From the NCBI RefSeq assembly GCF_000212815.1, contig NZ_GL890985.1:339324-403323 (forward strand): a DNA stretch of 64,000 bases, given 5' to 3'. Both the position numbers and the translations under genes were made by a program. The notes beneath the pieces are model-generated. The model saw only the letters and a list, made by a program, of their open reading frames with translations, ran no database searches and was not told the origin of the DNA. Below, in pieces: positions 9,316 to 19,316 of this stretch. Within the stretch, counting starts at the first letter, position 1, and every line of letters begins with the position of its first letter. The stretch comes from Streptococcus sanguinis SK49 (GTDB lineage Bacteria; Bacillota; Bacilli; Lactobacillales; Streptococcaceae).

Positions 9316-9500
9316 AAAAAGAGAGTGGGGCAGAAATCGGTAATTCGTTAGAATTCGATTTCGTCGTCTCACCTCCGCACAGTTGAGTAGGGCTGTAAAA
9401 GCTAATGAAATCAATGTAGTAGAGCCCACTCAACCACTGCGTCTTGCTCGACAATCCAAAAACAATTAAGAGGCTAGGACTTTTGTCCCAGTCTCTTTTT
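9316..9500. repeat. Small interspersed repeat with terminal and nested inverted repeats
   Basis: The ends are an imperfect ~20-bp inverted repeat: AAAAAGAGAGTGGGGCAGAA at 9316 against the complement of a matching block ending at 9500 (18 of the first 21 positions pair). A nested hairpin is formed by TTGAGTAGGGCT near 9383 and AGAGCCCACTCAA near 9421. From memory, units of this type recur between streptococcal genes. It probably also terminates copA transcription, since the right arm ends in a T-run. A 78-codon frame on the minus strand within it is not convincing as a gene. Confidence 0.7.
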
Positions 9501-9684
9501 GTTCGATTTCCTACAGCTACAAGTCTTAGAGGTGCATGCAAATTATAATAAAATATCCTATTCTACTATAAGTTTGTGAAATTTTCTCAAAAAGAACATC
9601 TGTCATGTAATAGGGATTGAGCATCTCTGAGCATATTCTTATACAAGTGAGAAAAAACATGGTAAATTGATATAGTAAAGTTTC

Positions 9685-9720
9685 TTGAAGCGTTTTCATT
9701 CACAAATGGAAATGTTTTCA
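9685..9720 (+). promoter_or_regulatory. Two cre-like CcpA sites upstream of spxB
   Basis: TTGAAGCGTTTTCA (9685-9698) and TGGAAATGTTTTCA (9707-9720) each differ by about one base from the catabolite-responsive element consensus. They are centred 22 bp apart and end 40 bp before the spxB start. CcpA control of spxB is established in streptococci. A possible -10 box, TATAGT, lies at 9671-9676, which would place both sites downstream of transcription start. Confidence 0.65.
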
Positions 9721-9759
9721 ATAACTGAAAATTTAATTTATTGAAGGAGAGTTATTCTT

Positions 9760-11535
9760 ATGACTCAAGGAAAAATTACTGCATCTGCAGCAATGCTCAA
9801 CGTATTGAAAACATGGGGCGTAGACACCATTTACGGTATCCCATCAGGAACACTCAGCTCACTTATGGATGCTTTGGCTGAAGACAAAGATATCCGCTTC
9901 TTGCAAGTTCGCCACGAAGAAACTGGTGCTCTTGCAGCGGTGATGCAAGCTAAATTCGGCGGCTCAATCGGGGTTGCAGTTGGTTCAGGTGGTCCAGGTG
10001 CGACTCACTTGATTAACGGTGTTTACGATGCAGCTATGGATAACACTCCATTCCTTGCTATCCTTGGATCACGTCCAGTCAACGAACTCAATATGGATGC
10101 CTTCCAAGAGCTCAATCAAAATCCAATGTATAACGGTATCGCTGTCTACAACAAACGTGTAGCTTACGCTGAGCAATTGCCAAAAGTAATCGACGAAGCT
10201 TGCCGTGCTGCAGTTTCTAAAAAAGGTCCAGCTGTTGTTGAAATTCCAGTAAATTTCGGTTTCCAAGAAATCGACGAAAACTCATACTACGGATCAGGTT
10301 CTTACGAGCGTTCATTCATCGCTCCTGCCTTGAACGAAACTGAAATTGACAAAGCAGTTGAAATCTTGAACAAGGCTGAGCGCCCAGTTATCTATGCTGG
10401 ATTTGGTGGTGTTAAAGCTGGTGAAGTAATCACTGAATTGTCACGTAAAATCAAAGCACCAATCATCACAACTGGTAAAAACTTTGAAGCTTTCGAATGG
10501 AACTATGAAGGTTTGACAGGTTCTGCTTACCGTGTTGGTTGGAAACCAGCCAACGAAGTGGTCTTTGAAGCAGACACAGTTCTTTTCCTTGGTTCAAACT
10601 TCCCATTTGCTGAAGTTTACGAAGCCTTCAAGAACACTGAAAAATTCATCCAAGTCGATATCGATCCATACAAACTTGGTAAACGTCATGCCCTTGACGC
10701 TTCAATCCTTGGTGACGCAGGTCAAGCAGCGAAAGCAATCCTTGACAAAGTGAACTCAGTAGAATCTACTCCATGGTGGCGTGCAAACGTGAAGAACAAC
10801 CAAAACTGGCGTGATTACATGAACAAACTCGAAGGTAAAACTGAGGGTGAATTGCAATTGTACCAAGTTTACAATGCAATCAACAAACATGCTGACCAAG
10901 ACGCTATCTACTCAATCGATGTAGGTGACACTACTCAAACATCTACTCGTCACCTTCACATGACACCTAAGAACATGTGGCGTACATCTCCACTCTTTGC
11001 GACAATGGGTATTGCCCTTCCTGGTGGTATCGCTGCTAAGAAAGACAATCCAGATCGCCAAGTATGGAACATCATGGGTGACGGTGCATTCAACATGTGC
11101 TACCCAGACGTTATCACAAACGTTCAATACGACCTTCCAGTTATCAACCTTGTCTTCTCAAATGGTAAATATGCCTTCATCAAGGACAAATACGAAGACA
11201 CAAACAAACACTTGTTTGGTTGTGACTTCCCTAACGCGGACTACGCGAAAATCGCTGAAGCTCAAGGAGCTGTTGGATTTACAGTTGACCGTATCGAAGA
11301 TATCGATGCAGTTGTTGCAGAAGCTGTTAAATTGAACAAAGAAGGTAAAACTGTTGTTATCGATGCTCGCATCTCTCAACACCGTCCACTTCCAGTAGAA
11401 GTACTTGAGTTGGATCCAAAACAACACTCAGAAGAAGCCATCAAAGCCTTCAAGGAAAAATACGAAGCAGAAGAACTCGTACCATTCCGCCTCTTCTTGG
11501 AAGAAGAAGGATTACAATCACGCGCAATCAAATAA
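9760..11535 (+). CDS. spxB: Pyruvate oxidase SpxB
   Basis: A thiamine-diphosphate/FAD enzyme converting pyruvate, phosphate and O2 to acetyl phosphate, CO2 and H2O2; it is the main peroxide source in oral streptococci. 591 aa, the normal family length. Visible elements are the N-terminal Pyr domain with the catalytic Glu ([12 protein letters not shown]), the central FAD-binding domain, and the C-terminal TPP motif [16 protein letters not shown]. Codon use is strongly biased (GGT, ACT, CGT), as in highly expressed genes, unlike its neighbours. GGAG lies 10 bases before the ATG. It is monocistronic or weakly linked to the VOC gene downstream. Confidence 0.97.
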   Translation: MTQGKITASAAMLNVLKTWGVDTIYGIPSGTLSSLMDALAEDKDIRFLQVRHEETGALAAVMQAKFGGSIGVAVGSGGPGATHLINGVYDAAMDNTPFLAILGSRPVNELNMDAFQELNQNPMYNGIAVYNKRVAYAEQLPKVIDEACRAAVSKKGPAVVEIPVNFGFQEIDENSYYGSGSYERSFIAPALNETEIDKAVEILNKAERPVIYAGFGGVKAGEVITELSRKIKAPIITTGKNFEAFEWNYEGLTGSAYRVGWKPANEVVFEADTVLFLGSNFPFAEVYEAFKNTEKFIQVDIDPYKLGKRHALDASILGDAGQAAKAILDKVNSVESTPWWRANVKNNQNWRDYMNKLEGKTEGELQLYQVYNAINKHADQDAIYSIDVGDTTQTSTRHLHMTPKNMWRTSPLFATMGIALPGGIAAKKDNPDRQVWNIMGDGAFNMCYPDVITNVQYDLPVINLVFSNGKYAFIKDKYEDTNKHLFGCDFPNADYAKIAEAQGAVGFTVDRIEDIDAVVAEAVKLNKEGKTVVIDARISQHRPLPVEVLELDPKQHSEEAIKAFKEKYEAEELVPFRLFLEEEGLQSRAIK

Positions 11536-11546
11536 TTCCTCTCGCC

Positions 11547-11589
11547 GAAAATCAAATGTAAACTTTGTAGCCTTTATTCTTTGATTTTC
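11547..11589 (+). other. Inverted repeat after spxB
   Basis: GAAAATCAAA (11547-11556) and TTTGATTTTC (11580-11589) form perfect 10-bp arms with a 23-base loop, 12 bp after the spxB stop. There is no proper T-run, so it may be an mRNA-stabilising or processing hairpin rather than a terminator. Confidence 0.5.
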
Positions 11590-11645
11590 TTAGAGTTGAA
11601 CTTGAAAAGATCGGAGCAATTCGGTCTTTTTATGGAGAATAGTCA

Positions 11646-11993
11646 ATGAATTTAAATCAATTAGATATTATCGTTCCAGATGTTCCCCAAGTCTGTGCTG
11701 ACTTGGAGCGTATTTTGGATAAAAAGTCCGATTATGTTGACGACAGTTTTGCTCAGTTCACGATTGGCAGTCATTGCCTCATGTTGTCCCAAAATCATTT
11801 GATTCCTTTGGAAAATTTCCAATCAGGCATCATTCTTCATATCGAGGTAGAAGATGTAGAGCAGAACTACAAACGGTTTAAAGAGCTTGGTACTGAGATT
11901 TTACACGGCCCGGCTGTAACCGATTGGGGAACAGAATCCCTGCTGGTTAAAGGCCCAGCTGGTCTAGTGATTGATTTTTATAGAATGAAATAG
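11646..11993 (+). CDS. VOC-superfamily (glyoxalase/bleomycin-resistance-like) protein
   Basis: 115 aa with the beta-alpha-beta-beta-beta repeat pattern of a single VOC module (MNLNQLDIIVPDV ... LHIEVEDVEQNYKRFKELG ... SLLVKGPAGLVIDFYRMK). The C-terminal D-x-Y block is typical. A metal ligand set is not obvious, so glyoxalase activity should not be assumed. GGAG lies 9 bases before the start. It follows spxB by 110 bp and is followed by a strong bidirectional terminator. Confidence 0.75.
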   Translation: MNLNQLDIIVPDVPQVCADLERILDKKSDYVDDSFAQFTIGSHCLMLSQNHLIPLENFQSGIILHIEVEDVEQNYKRFKELGTEILHGPAVTDWGTESLLVKGPAGLVIDFYRMK

Positions 11994-12008
11994 GTCTGTT
12001 TAAATAGA

Positions 12009-12059
12009 AAAAACGCATAAAATCAACTGATTACAAAAGTGTTGATTTTATGCGTTTTT
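12009..12059. terminator. Bidirectional rho-independent terminator
   Basis: AAAAACGCATAAAATCAAC pairs perfectly with GTTGATTTTATGCGTTTTT across a ~14-base loop, with A- and T-runs at the ends. It sits between the convergent VOC gene and the amino-acid transporter operon. Confidence 0.9.
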
Positions 12060-12128
12060 ATGTGAACTATTATTATATTTCGGCTAGAAATTGAGTTTTT
12101 TCTAACTTCTTGCTCTATATCAGCAGGT

Positions 12129-13004
12129 TTATTTAACTTCCCCGCCTTCAACAACTAGGTCATCAGCCTTAGCAGCTTCGCCGTATGTTGGGTGGAGAGT
12201 TTCTTCATAGGCCTTGTGGAAGAAGTTTTCTTTGCCAAGTTTCTTGATTTCGTCGTTGATGTAGTTGAGCAGCTCGGTATTGCCTTTCTGCACAGCTGGG
12301 GCAATGGTATCTGGATTACCCAGAGAAGTGATGCCAACTTCAAAGCCTTTGTTTTCCAGCGCCCAGGCTAGGACTTCAGTATTGTCCGTAGAAAAGGCAT
12401 CGCCGCGGCCGTCCAGCAGGGCTTGGTAAGCATCGCTGTACTGATCATACTTTTGCAGCTTGATATTCGGGTAGTTCTTTTCAAAGTAGGTTTCAGCTGT
12501 GGTTCCCTTGGTGATGATTAGGGTCTTACCTTCCAACTGCTCAGGCTTGGTGATAACTGAGCCCTTTGGTGATACAACTCCGAGAGATACTTTCATATAG
12601 GGCAGAGCGAAGTCAACTTGTTTTTTGCGCTCGTCTGTGACAGTAAAGTTGGCTAGGGTAATATCAACCTTGTTGGAGATTAAGTATTCAGCCCGGTTGG
12701 CAGCATCTACAGGCACGTATTCTGGCTTAACGCCCAAATCTTTGGCTAGCTGGTCGCCCAGATAAATGTCATAGCCTTGATATTTTCCGTTGTTATCTAC
12801 ATAACCGAACGGTTTCTTGTCGCTGAAAACCGCAATGCGGAGTTTACCGCTCTTTTTAATTTCCTCCAGACTGCGGGCCTTGACTGTTTTGCTGGAAGCT
12901 GCGTCTTTGTTACCAGCATCTTTCTTGCTGGAACCGCCACAAGCGACAAGGAAGAAAGCCAGAGTTAGGGTTGTTAAAGCAAAGATTGTTTTAGATAATT
13001 TCAT
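12129..13004 (-). CDS. Polar amino-acid ABC transporter substrate-binding lipoprotein
   Basis: 291 aa from the ATG at 13002-13004 (AAAGGAG 6 bases upstream); the open frame to 13067 is not used. It has a lipoprotein signal peptide with lipobox LVACGG, then an SBP_bac_3 domain: GKLRIAVFSDKKPFGYVD, the family 3 block ANFTVTDERKKQVDFALPY, and DAFSTDNTEVLAWALEN. This resembles aspartate/glutamate/cystine binders but specificity cannot be read. It is the last gene of a permease-permease-ATPase-SBP operon, 88 bp after the ATPase gene. That gap contains a small hairpin (CCAC/GTGG around 13065-13078). Confidence 0.9.
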   Translation of the reverse strand: MKLSKTIFALTTLTLAFFLVACGGSSKKDAGNKDAASSKTVKARSLEEIKKSGKLRIAVFSDKKPFGYVDNNGKYQGYDIYLGDQLAKDLGVKPEYVPVDAANRAEYLISNKVDITLANFTVTDERKKQVDFALPYMKVSLGVVSPKGSVITKPEQLEGKTLIITKGTTAETYFEKNYPNIKLQKYDQYSDAYQALLDGRGDAFSTDNTEVLAWALENKGFEVGITSLGNPDTIAPAVQKGNTELLNYINDEIKKLGKENFFHKAYEETLHPTYGEAAKADDLVVEGGEVK

Positions 13005-13092
13005 AAGAGACTCCTTTATAAGATATGGGAAGGTGAAGAAAACACAGAGATACCAAAGAGCAGCCACATCAGTGGTGGGGTAGGCATAACTG

Positions 13093-13842
13093 TTAGCCTA
13101 GATGGCTGAAGTCAAAGACATTGAGAAATTCCTGAGCTCGCTGGGTTTTGGGTTGGCTGAAGAACTGTTGGGCGGTATTTTCCTCAAGGATACCACCTTG
13201 GTCCATGAAGATGATCCGATCGGCAATGGCGCGGGCGAACTGCATTTCGTGGGTCACAATCAACATGGTCCGGCCTTCCTCAGCTAGGTCATTAATGAGC
13301 TCTAGCACTTCGCGGACCATCTCGGGATCCAGCGAAGCAGTCACCTCATCAAAAAGGATGATTTCCGGGTGCATGAGGAGCGAACGGACGATTGCCACCC
13401 GCTGCTTTTGGCCGCCAGACAGTTGGCGAGTAAAACTGTGCTTTTTATCAGCCAGGCCGACCCGCTCCAGCAGGCTTTCAGCTTCCTTAATGACCTCGTT
13501 CTTCTTGCGCCCCTGAGCCTTTATAGGACCAAGAATCAGATTTTGCAGGACATCCAGATGGGGGAAGAGCTCATAGCTTTGAAAGACCATGCCAATTTTC
13601 TGACGAACGAGATGGAAGTCCTTTTTCTGGCTGAGGATGGACTGGCCGTCTAGTAAAATATCACCAGACTGGATGCTTTCAAGACCGTTGATACAGCGAA
13701 GCAGGGTCAACTTGCCGCAGCCAGATGATCCTAGGATGACCACGACCTCTCCTTTTTGGACAGAGAGAGACAGGCCTTTAAGGATGGCATTGCTGCCGAA
13801 AGATTTGCGAATGCCCCGTAATTCTAAAATGATTTCCGACAT
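13093..13842 (-). CDS. Amino-acid ABC transporter ATPase with altered Walker A
   Basis: 249 aa, the GlnQ-type size. The signature LSGGQKQRVAI, Walker B IILFDEVTASLDPE and the H-loop (VTHEMQFA) are intact. Walker A reads GSSGCGKLT (residues 38-46): Leu45 replaces the Ser/Thr that normally follows the lysine and coordinates magnesium. The codon is TTG, one base from TCG (Ser). The start is an ATG 8 bp after the preceding permease stop. If the sequence is right the transporter may be inactive or weak. Confidence 0.9.
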   Translation of the reverse strand: MSEIILELRGIRKSFGSNAILKGLSLSVQKGEVVVILGSSGCGKLTLLRCINGLESIQSGDILLDGQSILSQKKDFHLVRQKIGMVFQSYELFPHLDVLQNLILGPIKAQGRKKNEVIKEAESLLERVGLADKKHSFTRQLSGGQKQRVAIVRSLLMHPEIILFDEVTASLDPEMVREVLELINDLAEEGRTMLIVTHEMQFARAIADRIIFMDQGGILEENTAQQFFSQPKTQRAQEFLNVFDFSHLG

Positions 13843-13850
13843 GGTGTCCG

Positions 13851-14528
13851 TTACTCCTTCCAGATTGTTTCCAAATAAGAGGACAGCTTAGAAATAGGAA
13901 AGCAGACTGCGAAGTAAAGCAGCAGAATGCAGCCATAAATCCAAAAAGCAGCAGAAGGGATAGACAGACGATTGCTGTCAATGATCTGCTGGCCGACCTT
14001 GACAACCTCAATGACTCCGATAAGGACGATGAGTGATGTTGTCTTAATCATCCGCGTGATTAGATTAATCGCCTGCGGCAAAAGCCGTCGCAGTACCTGC
14101 GGGATGATAATATAGACATAGAGCTGGCGCTGCGACAGTCCCAATGCCTGACCGCTCTCAAACTGATGCTTGGGCAGGGAAGTAATGGCACCCCGTACCA
14201 AGTCACCCATCTCCGCCGTTCCCCAAAGAGAGAAGACGATGATGGCTGAAAGCTCACCAGAGATATTGATGTCGAAGTTTCTGGCTAGGCCAAAGTAAAC
14301 CAGAAAGAGCAGAACCAGCTGGGGCATGACGCGGATAAACTCTAGATAGGCTCTGGACAGAAAGCGCACGACTTTTGAGTGCGAGGTCATGATGATGCCA
14401 AAAATAGTCCCCAAGATAAGGGAGATGATGACCGAGAGAATGGAAATACCAATGGTAACGCCCAGCCCCTGTAAGATACGTAAGAAATTATTCCCCTGAA
14501 AGAGAACTTGAATGCCCGAATCCTGCAC
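13851..14528 (-). CDS. Amino-acid ABC transporter permease (HisM/GlnP family)
   Basis: 225 aa with about five membrane helices and the EAA-type coupling loop (HQFESGQALGLSQRQLYVYIIIPQ). The start is a GTG at 14526-14528 with AAGGAGG 7 bases upstream. That start lies within the end of the upstream permease gene (41-bp overlap), so the two permeases are translationally coupled and probably form a heterodimer. Confidence 0.9.
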   Translation of the reverse strand: MQDSGIQVLFQGNNFLRILQGLGVTIGISILSVIISLILGTIFGIIMTSHSKVVRFLSRAYLEFIRVMPQLVLLFLVYFGLARNFDINISGELSAIIVFSLWGTAEMGDLVRGAITSLPKHQFESGQALGLSQRQLYVYIIIPQVLRRLLPQAINLITRMIKTTSLIVLIGVIEVVKVGQQIIDSNRLSIPSAAFWIYGCILLLYFAVCFPISKLSSYLETIWKE

Positions 14529-15168
14529 GCCGCAGCCTCCTTTCTATCCAGCTAAAGCCAAGTGAAATTGGCAGCAAAATAATCAGATAAGCGATGACCA
14601 ACATGAGCAGAGCTGTATCTGTCTCGTAGTAAAGGCCAATCAAGTCCTTAGCTACAAACATTAGGTCTGCCAAGGCAACAGCTGAAAATACTGAGGTTTC
14701 CTTGATTAAAAAGATGACATTGGCACTAAAGGAAGGCAGGGCAATAGCTGCAGCCTGAGGCAGGATGACATAGTAGAAGACTTGTACTGGTCGTAAGCCG
14801 ATAGAGAGTCCGACTTCCCTCTGCGTTCGGCTGACTGCTTCAAGGCCGCTTCGGAAAGACTCAGCCATATAGGAACCGCCCAGAAAGATTAGCCCAATCG
14901 TCGCACAAGCCTCAGAGGATAGAACGAGTCCAACACGAGGCAGGCCGAAGTAGAGAAAGAAAAGCTGCAGCAACAGCGGCGTATTGCGGGAAAACTCGAT
15001 ATAGGCGGTTGCTAGCGACTTCAAAATTGGAATCTTGTAAAAGCGAATCAGACTGACTAAGAATCCGACAGCAATTGATCCCAAAATTCCCCAAAAGGCT
15101 ATGAACATGGTTAAAAGAAAGGCCTCTTGATAGAGGGGATAGTAATCACTGACGATGTCCCAGTTCAC
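14488..15168 (-). CDS. Amino-acid ABC transporter permease (HisM/GlnP family)
   Basis: First gene of the operon. It has membrane helices from LLTMFIAFWGILGSIAVGFLVS on and the coupling loop SRTQREVGLSIGLRPVQVFYYVILPQ. I use the GTG at 15166-15168, which has AAGGAG 8 bases upstream. The more upstream GTG at 15177 overlaps that ribosome-binding site. A possible extended -10 (TGCTAAACT) lies on the minus strand around 15205. Confidence 0.9.
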   Translation of the reverse strand: MNWDIVSDYYPLYQEAFLLTMFIAFWGILGSIAVGFLVSLIRFYKIPILKSLATAYIEFSRNTPLLLQLFFLYFGLPRVGLVLSSEACATIGLIFLGGSYMAESFRSGLEAVSRTQREVGLSIGLRPVQVFYYVILPQAAAIALPSFSANVIFLIKETSVFSAVALADLMFVAKDLIGLYYETDTALLMLVIAYLIILLPISLGFSWIERRLRRAGFGHSSSLSGE

Positions 15169-15331
15169 GGCTCTCACTCCTTAAACACTTGATGTTCCTA
15201 GTTTAGCATAGATAACAGACCTTTAGTAATATGTATTTTTTATCGCACTGATAAGGAAAATCTATCACTGGTCTGAAGAGAAATGCCAGATTGGGAATTT
15301 GTTATTTCAGCTGTGAAATCAATCGGTCATA

Positions 15332-15348
15332 GAATAATATTATTATTC
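15332..15348. promoter_or_regulatory. Perfect palindrome between divergent operons
   Basis: GAATAATA (15332-15339), one base, TATTATTC (15341-15348). It lies about 165 bp upstream of the amino-acid permease operon (minus) and 85 bp upstream of the phospho-beta-glucosidase (plus). It is a plausible dimeric operator; its regulator is unknown. Confidence 0.45.
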
Positions 15349-15384
15349 GACATTATGTTATAAGTATTTTAGATTTTACTTTGT

Positions 15385-15400
15385 TATACTATAAAGTATA
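15385..15400 (+). promoter_or_regulatory. -10 region and palindrome upstream of bglA
   Basis: TATACT (15385-15390) could serve as a -10 box. With AGTATA (15395-15400) it forms an inverted repeat around a 4-base centre, 33 bp before the gene. No good -35 box lies 16-18 bp upstream, so an activator or antiterminator may be involved. Confidence 0.4.
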
Positions 15401-15421
15401 GAAAATCTTTTATCTTACTAA

Positions 15422-16873
<1,452 letters not shown>

Positions 16874-16874
16874 G

Positions 16875-16909
16875 AAAAAGGCTGAGATATGAATGTCTCA
16901 GCCTTTTTT
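16875..16909 (+). terminator. Rho-independent terminator of bglA
   Basis: AAAAAGGCTGAGA, 8-base loop, TCTCAGCCTTTTT. A-runs on the other side allow it to work for the convergent hydrolase gene too. Confidence 0.88.
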
Positions 16910-16968
16910 AAGTATATATTTTATAGGAACTTTAGTCTAACTGAAATTTAAATGCTTTACAAGATTCA

Positions 16969-17916
16969 TTATTTCAAGAACTCCTTTATTTGCTGGGCGA
17001 TTTCCTCTGGCTTTTCGTCATGGATATAGTGGGAGCCTTCTAATGTCACAAGTTTGGCTTGGGCATTTTGCGCGACAAACTCTTCCTCTAGCTTGGGAGC
17101 TTCTCCGCCTTTCTGGACAGCCGCAAAGATAAGAGTCGGAATCTGCGGCACGGGTTCTTTGTTAATCGTTTCAACATTTTTCTTCCGATTCTTGACTTCG
17201 TTCATGACCGCCTGAGTGATTGACCGCTGGTGGAATAAGGCTTTAAAGACAGCTTTTTCCTGATTATTGAGAGCTCCAGACTTTATGGCTGGGCTGCTAT
17301 TTTCATCAAAGAAAATCGGTAGGCGGGCTAAGCCTAGCATTCTCCCAAACTGGATAGTCTGATAAGAACCATAAAATTTCTGCTGGTCGGCCACCTCTGT
17401 ATGAGGCATGGTCATATCCAGCCCGATAATAGCTTCTACTTCTTCTGGGTAATGATTGGCCCAGTGAATCGTTTCTAAACCGGCAATCGAATGTGGTACC
17501 AGGACATAAGGACCGGATATCTTAGCAGCTTTGAGGGCCGTACGTGTCTGCTCCACTTGTCTATCCAATGAGCGATCATCGTTCCCATCATCGCTATAAC
17601 CATAGCCCAGACGTTCTACCACGACGATACGATAATCATCCTCCAGCTTGGAATAAAGAGCTTTGAAATCCAGCACCGGAGCATTGGTGCCCAGACCTGC
17701 TAGGAAAACCAAGGTCTTCTTGCCCTTGCCAGCAGTGTAGACATTAAGCTTCTTACCCTCTACCTCGACTAGCTGACCAATCGGTTTCTCAATGAGTTTG
17801 CTTTCCTGAGCTATTTGAAAGCGGTGATAGAGAAAGATAGCCAATAAGGTCAGGGCTAAGAGTCCTACCAGCCAAGTGATTGTTTTAAGGATAAATATAA
17901 AGATTCTTTTCAACAT
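16969..17916 (-). CDS. Membrane-anchored alpha/beta hydrolase
   Basis: 315 aa. An N-terminal membrane helix (WLVGLLALTLLAIFLYHRF) is followed by an alpha/beta-hydrolase fold: oxyanion region VFLAGLGTNAP, nucleophile elbow VPHSIAGLE with Ser, and C-terminal His in LEGSHYIHDEKPEEI. The elbow is H-S-I-A-G, a variant of GxSxG. The hydrolase domain probably lies outside the membrane. The substrate is unknown. It is separated by 42 bp from the upstream membrane-protein gene and may belong to its transcript. Confidence 0.82.
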   Translation of the reverse strand: MLKRIFIFILKTITWLVGLLALTLLAIFLYHRFQIAQESKLIEKPIGQLVEVEGKKLNVYTAGKGKKTLVFLAGLGTNAPVLDFKALYSKLEDDYRIVVVERLGYGYSDDGNDDRSLDRQVEQTRTALKAAKISGPYVLVPHSIAGLETIHWANHYPEEVEAIIGLDMTMPHTEVADQQKFYGSYQTIQFGRMLGLARLPIFFDENSSPAIKSGALNNQEKAVFKALFHQRSITQAVMNEVKNRKKNVETINKEPVPQIPTLIFAAVQKGGEAPKLEEEFVAQNAQAKLVTLEGSHYIHDEKPEEIAQQIKEFLK

Positions 17917-17958
17917 AGGGATTCCTTTCTGTTCATCGTATTTTAGACTCGCATACTT

Positions 17959-18522
17959 TTATTTATGATCTTTACTCCAAGTGGTCGTATAGTGGTTTAC
18001 ACTAAAAGCGAATAGAAGTTTAATCAGGTAAAGTGATAAAAGAGCTGTCATACTGATTGGCAATTTACTGTAGCTAATAAGAAGAATGCATCCCACCCCC
18101 GCCATAGAAGCACCAGTTAATGCTTGCTCCCTGCAATCTTTCAGTAGTTCGCTTACAAACAGAGCGCCTATCATCGCACCAAGCCAGACCATAGTAGAGG
18201 TTAGTAAAGATTGATTAAAAAGTAGAGCTAGAAGTAAGGGATGAATATGAATTAGTAGGAAAACACATCGTCGCTTTACAGACTCCTGATAATAATGATT
18301 AGTCCCTTGAGATAAATTAGAAATCACTCCGCCGCTGATATCTACAGATAAGAGGCAAAAAGTGATGATTTGCCATAATGGCCAATTCTGATTTGGCAAG
18401 GAAAGACGCCAGAGCAATCCAGTTACCAGAAAAGAGAAGGTCATCGTTATAGCTATGGTTATTAGGCTAGTTTTCCGTCCAAATAGTTCCTGTAAAAACT
18501 TAGGTGTACAAATATCTCTCAA
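17959..18522 (-). CDS. Hypothetical membrane protein paired with a TetR regulator
   Basis: 187 aa, five or six hydrophobic segments (ITIAITMTFSFLVTGLLW, IITFCLLSVDISGGVIS, CVFLLIHIHPLLLALLF, and others). I recognise no family. Its start overlaps the stop of the TetR gene upstream by 4 bases, so the two are co-transcribed and the TetR protein probably controls it. Confidence 0.7.
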   Translation of the reverse strand: MRDICTPKFLQELFGRKTSLITIAITMTFSFLVTGLLWRLSLPNQNWPLWQIITFCLLSVDISGGVISNLSQGTNHYYQESVKRRCVFLLIHIHPLLLALLFNQSLLTSTMVWLGAMIGALFVSELLKDCREQALTGASMAGVGCILLISYSKLPISMTALLSLYLIKLLFAFSVNHYTTTWSKDHK

Positions 18523-19118
18523 TATTTTACTCCTCCCTGTCCCAGGATAAATTCTATCTGTTCCAATCCTTTTTCCATTAAAAGTGATGATGGCATATCT
18601 GTATAAAGATATCGGATTACCAAAAGCCCTAAACTGTTATAAAGTATTTCCAGCAGGAGGTCGATTGGGTAGTTTTCCGGCAGTAGATGGGCCTTGCTTT
18701 CCAAGTAAGTCTTAATTGATTGAAGATATTGACTATCAAGATACAGCAAGTTGCTCAAATATTGACTGGAATCAGCATCAGAGGTGAGGATTTGAAAAAT
18801 GCTCTGCCAGTCGGACTTCTCAACTTCAGTTATAGTTCCAACATCAGATATAATCTGCTTTTTAATACTTGCCACAAGCTCTGTATAAGTCTTAGCATTT
18901 TCATCAAATTTTGTAGTCAATTTAAACTGCTTCTGGATAACTATTTCAATAAAAATTTGCCCCTTGCTTTTAAAATAATTATATAGAGTTCCGGTAGCTA
19001 TATCACAGACTTCTGCAATCTCTCGCATAGAAACTGCTCCAAAGCCCTTAGAGCGAAACAACTCCCCTGCCACTTCTAAAATAGCTTGACGATTTTTTTC
19101 TTTTTTACTTACTTTCAT
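18519..19118 (-). CDS. TetR-family transcriptional regulator
   Basis: The N-terminal TetR helix-turn-helix is clear: AILEVAGELFRSKGFGAVSMREIAEVCDIATGTLYNYFKSKGQIF. The C-terminal ligand domain is variable. I start at the ATG at 19116-19118 (AAAGGG 8 bases upstream), giving 199 aa; a TTG at 19136 is less likely. Two palindromes just upstream (19140-19170) are probable autoregulatory operators. Downstream genes encode a membrane protein and a hydrolase. Confidence 0.88.
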   Translation of the reverse strand: MKVSKKEKNRQAILEVAGELFRSKGFGAVSMREIAEVCDIATGTLYNYFKSKGQIFIEIVIQKQFKLTTKFDENAKTYTELVASIKKQIISDVGTITEVEKSDWQSIFQILTSDADSSQYLSNLLYLDSQYLQSIKTYLESKAHLLPENYPIDLLLEILYNSLGLLVIRYLYTDMPSSLLMEKGLEQIEFILGQGGVKY

Positions 19119-19139
19119 TTTTAAATCCCTTTTCAAAAT

Positions 19140-19170
19140 ATGAATGCGTTCATTTTATGAACTTGTTCAT
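19140..19170. promoter_or_regulatory. Tandem palindromic operators upstream of the TetR gene
   Basis: ATGAATGCGTTCAT (19140-19153) and ATGAACTTGTTCAT (19157-19170) share 5-bp arms ATGAA/TTCAT around 4-base centres, with centres 17 bp apart. They begin 21 bp upstream of the regulator start codon, a typical place for TetR autorepression. Confidence 0.65.
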
Positions 19171-19251
19171 ATTGTAATAAATAAAATATAAAAAATCAAG
19201 AAAAAACTAAATAAAATTTAGTTGTCAAAAAACCAGAAGGACTTATATAAG

Positions 19252-19282
19252 AAAAAGGCTGAGACAATAACGTCTCAGCCTT
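19252..19282 (-). terminator. Rho-independent terminator, minus strand
   Basis: AAGGCTGAGAC (19255-19265) and GTCTCAGCCTT (19272-19282). On the minus strand the stem is followed by a T-rich run, so it ends transcription from the HXXEE gene side. Confidence 0.8.
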
Positions 19283-19316
19283 AGTCTGTATCATTTTAAA
19301 AGATTTTCCTTAGAGC

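Noticed and set aside
9305..9541. 78-codon minus-strand frame inside the interspersed repeat
   Set aside because: It consists almost wholly of repeat sequence, has no ribosome-binding site and no recognisable domain.
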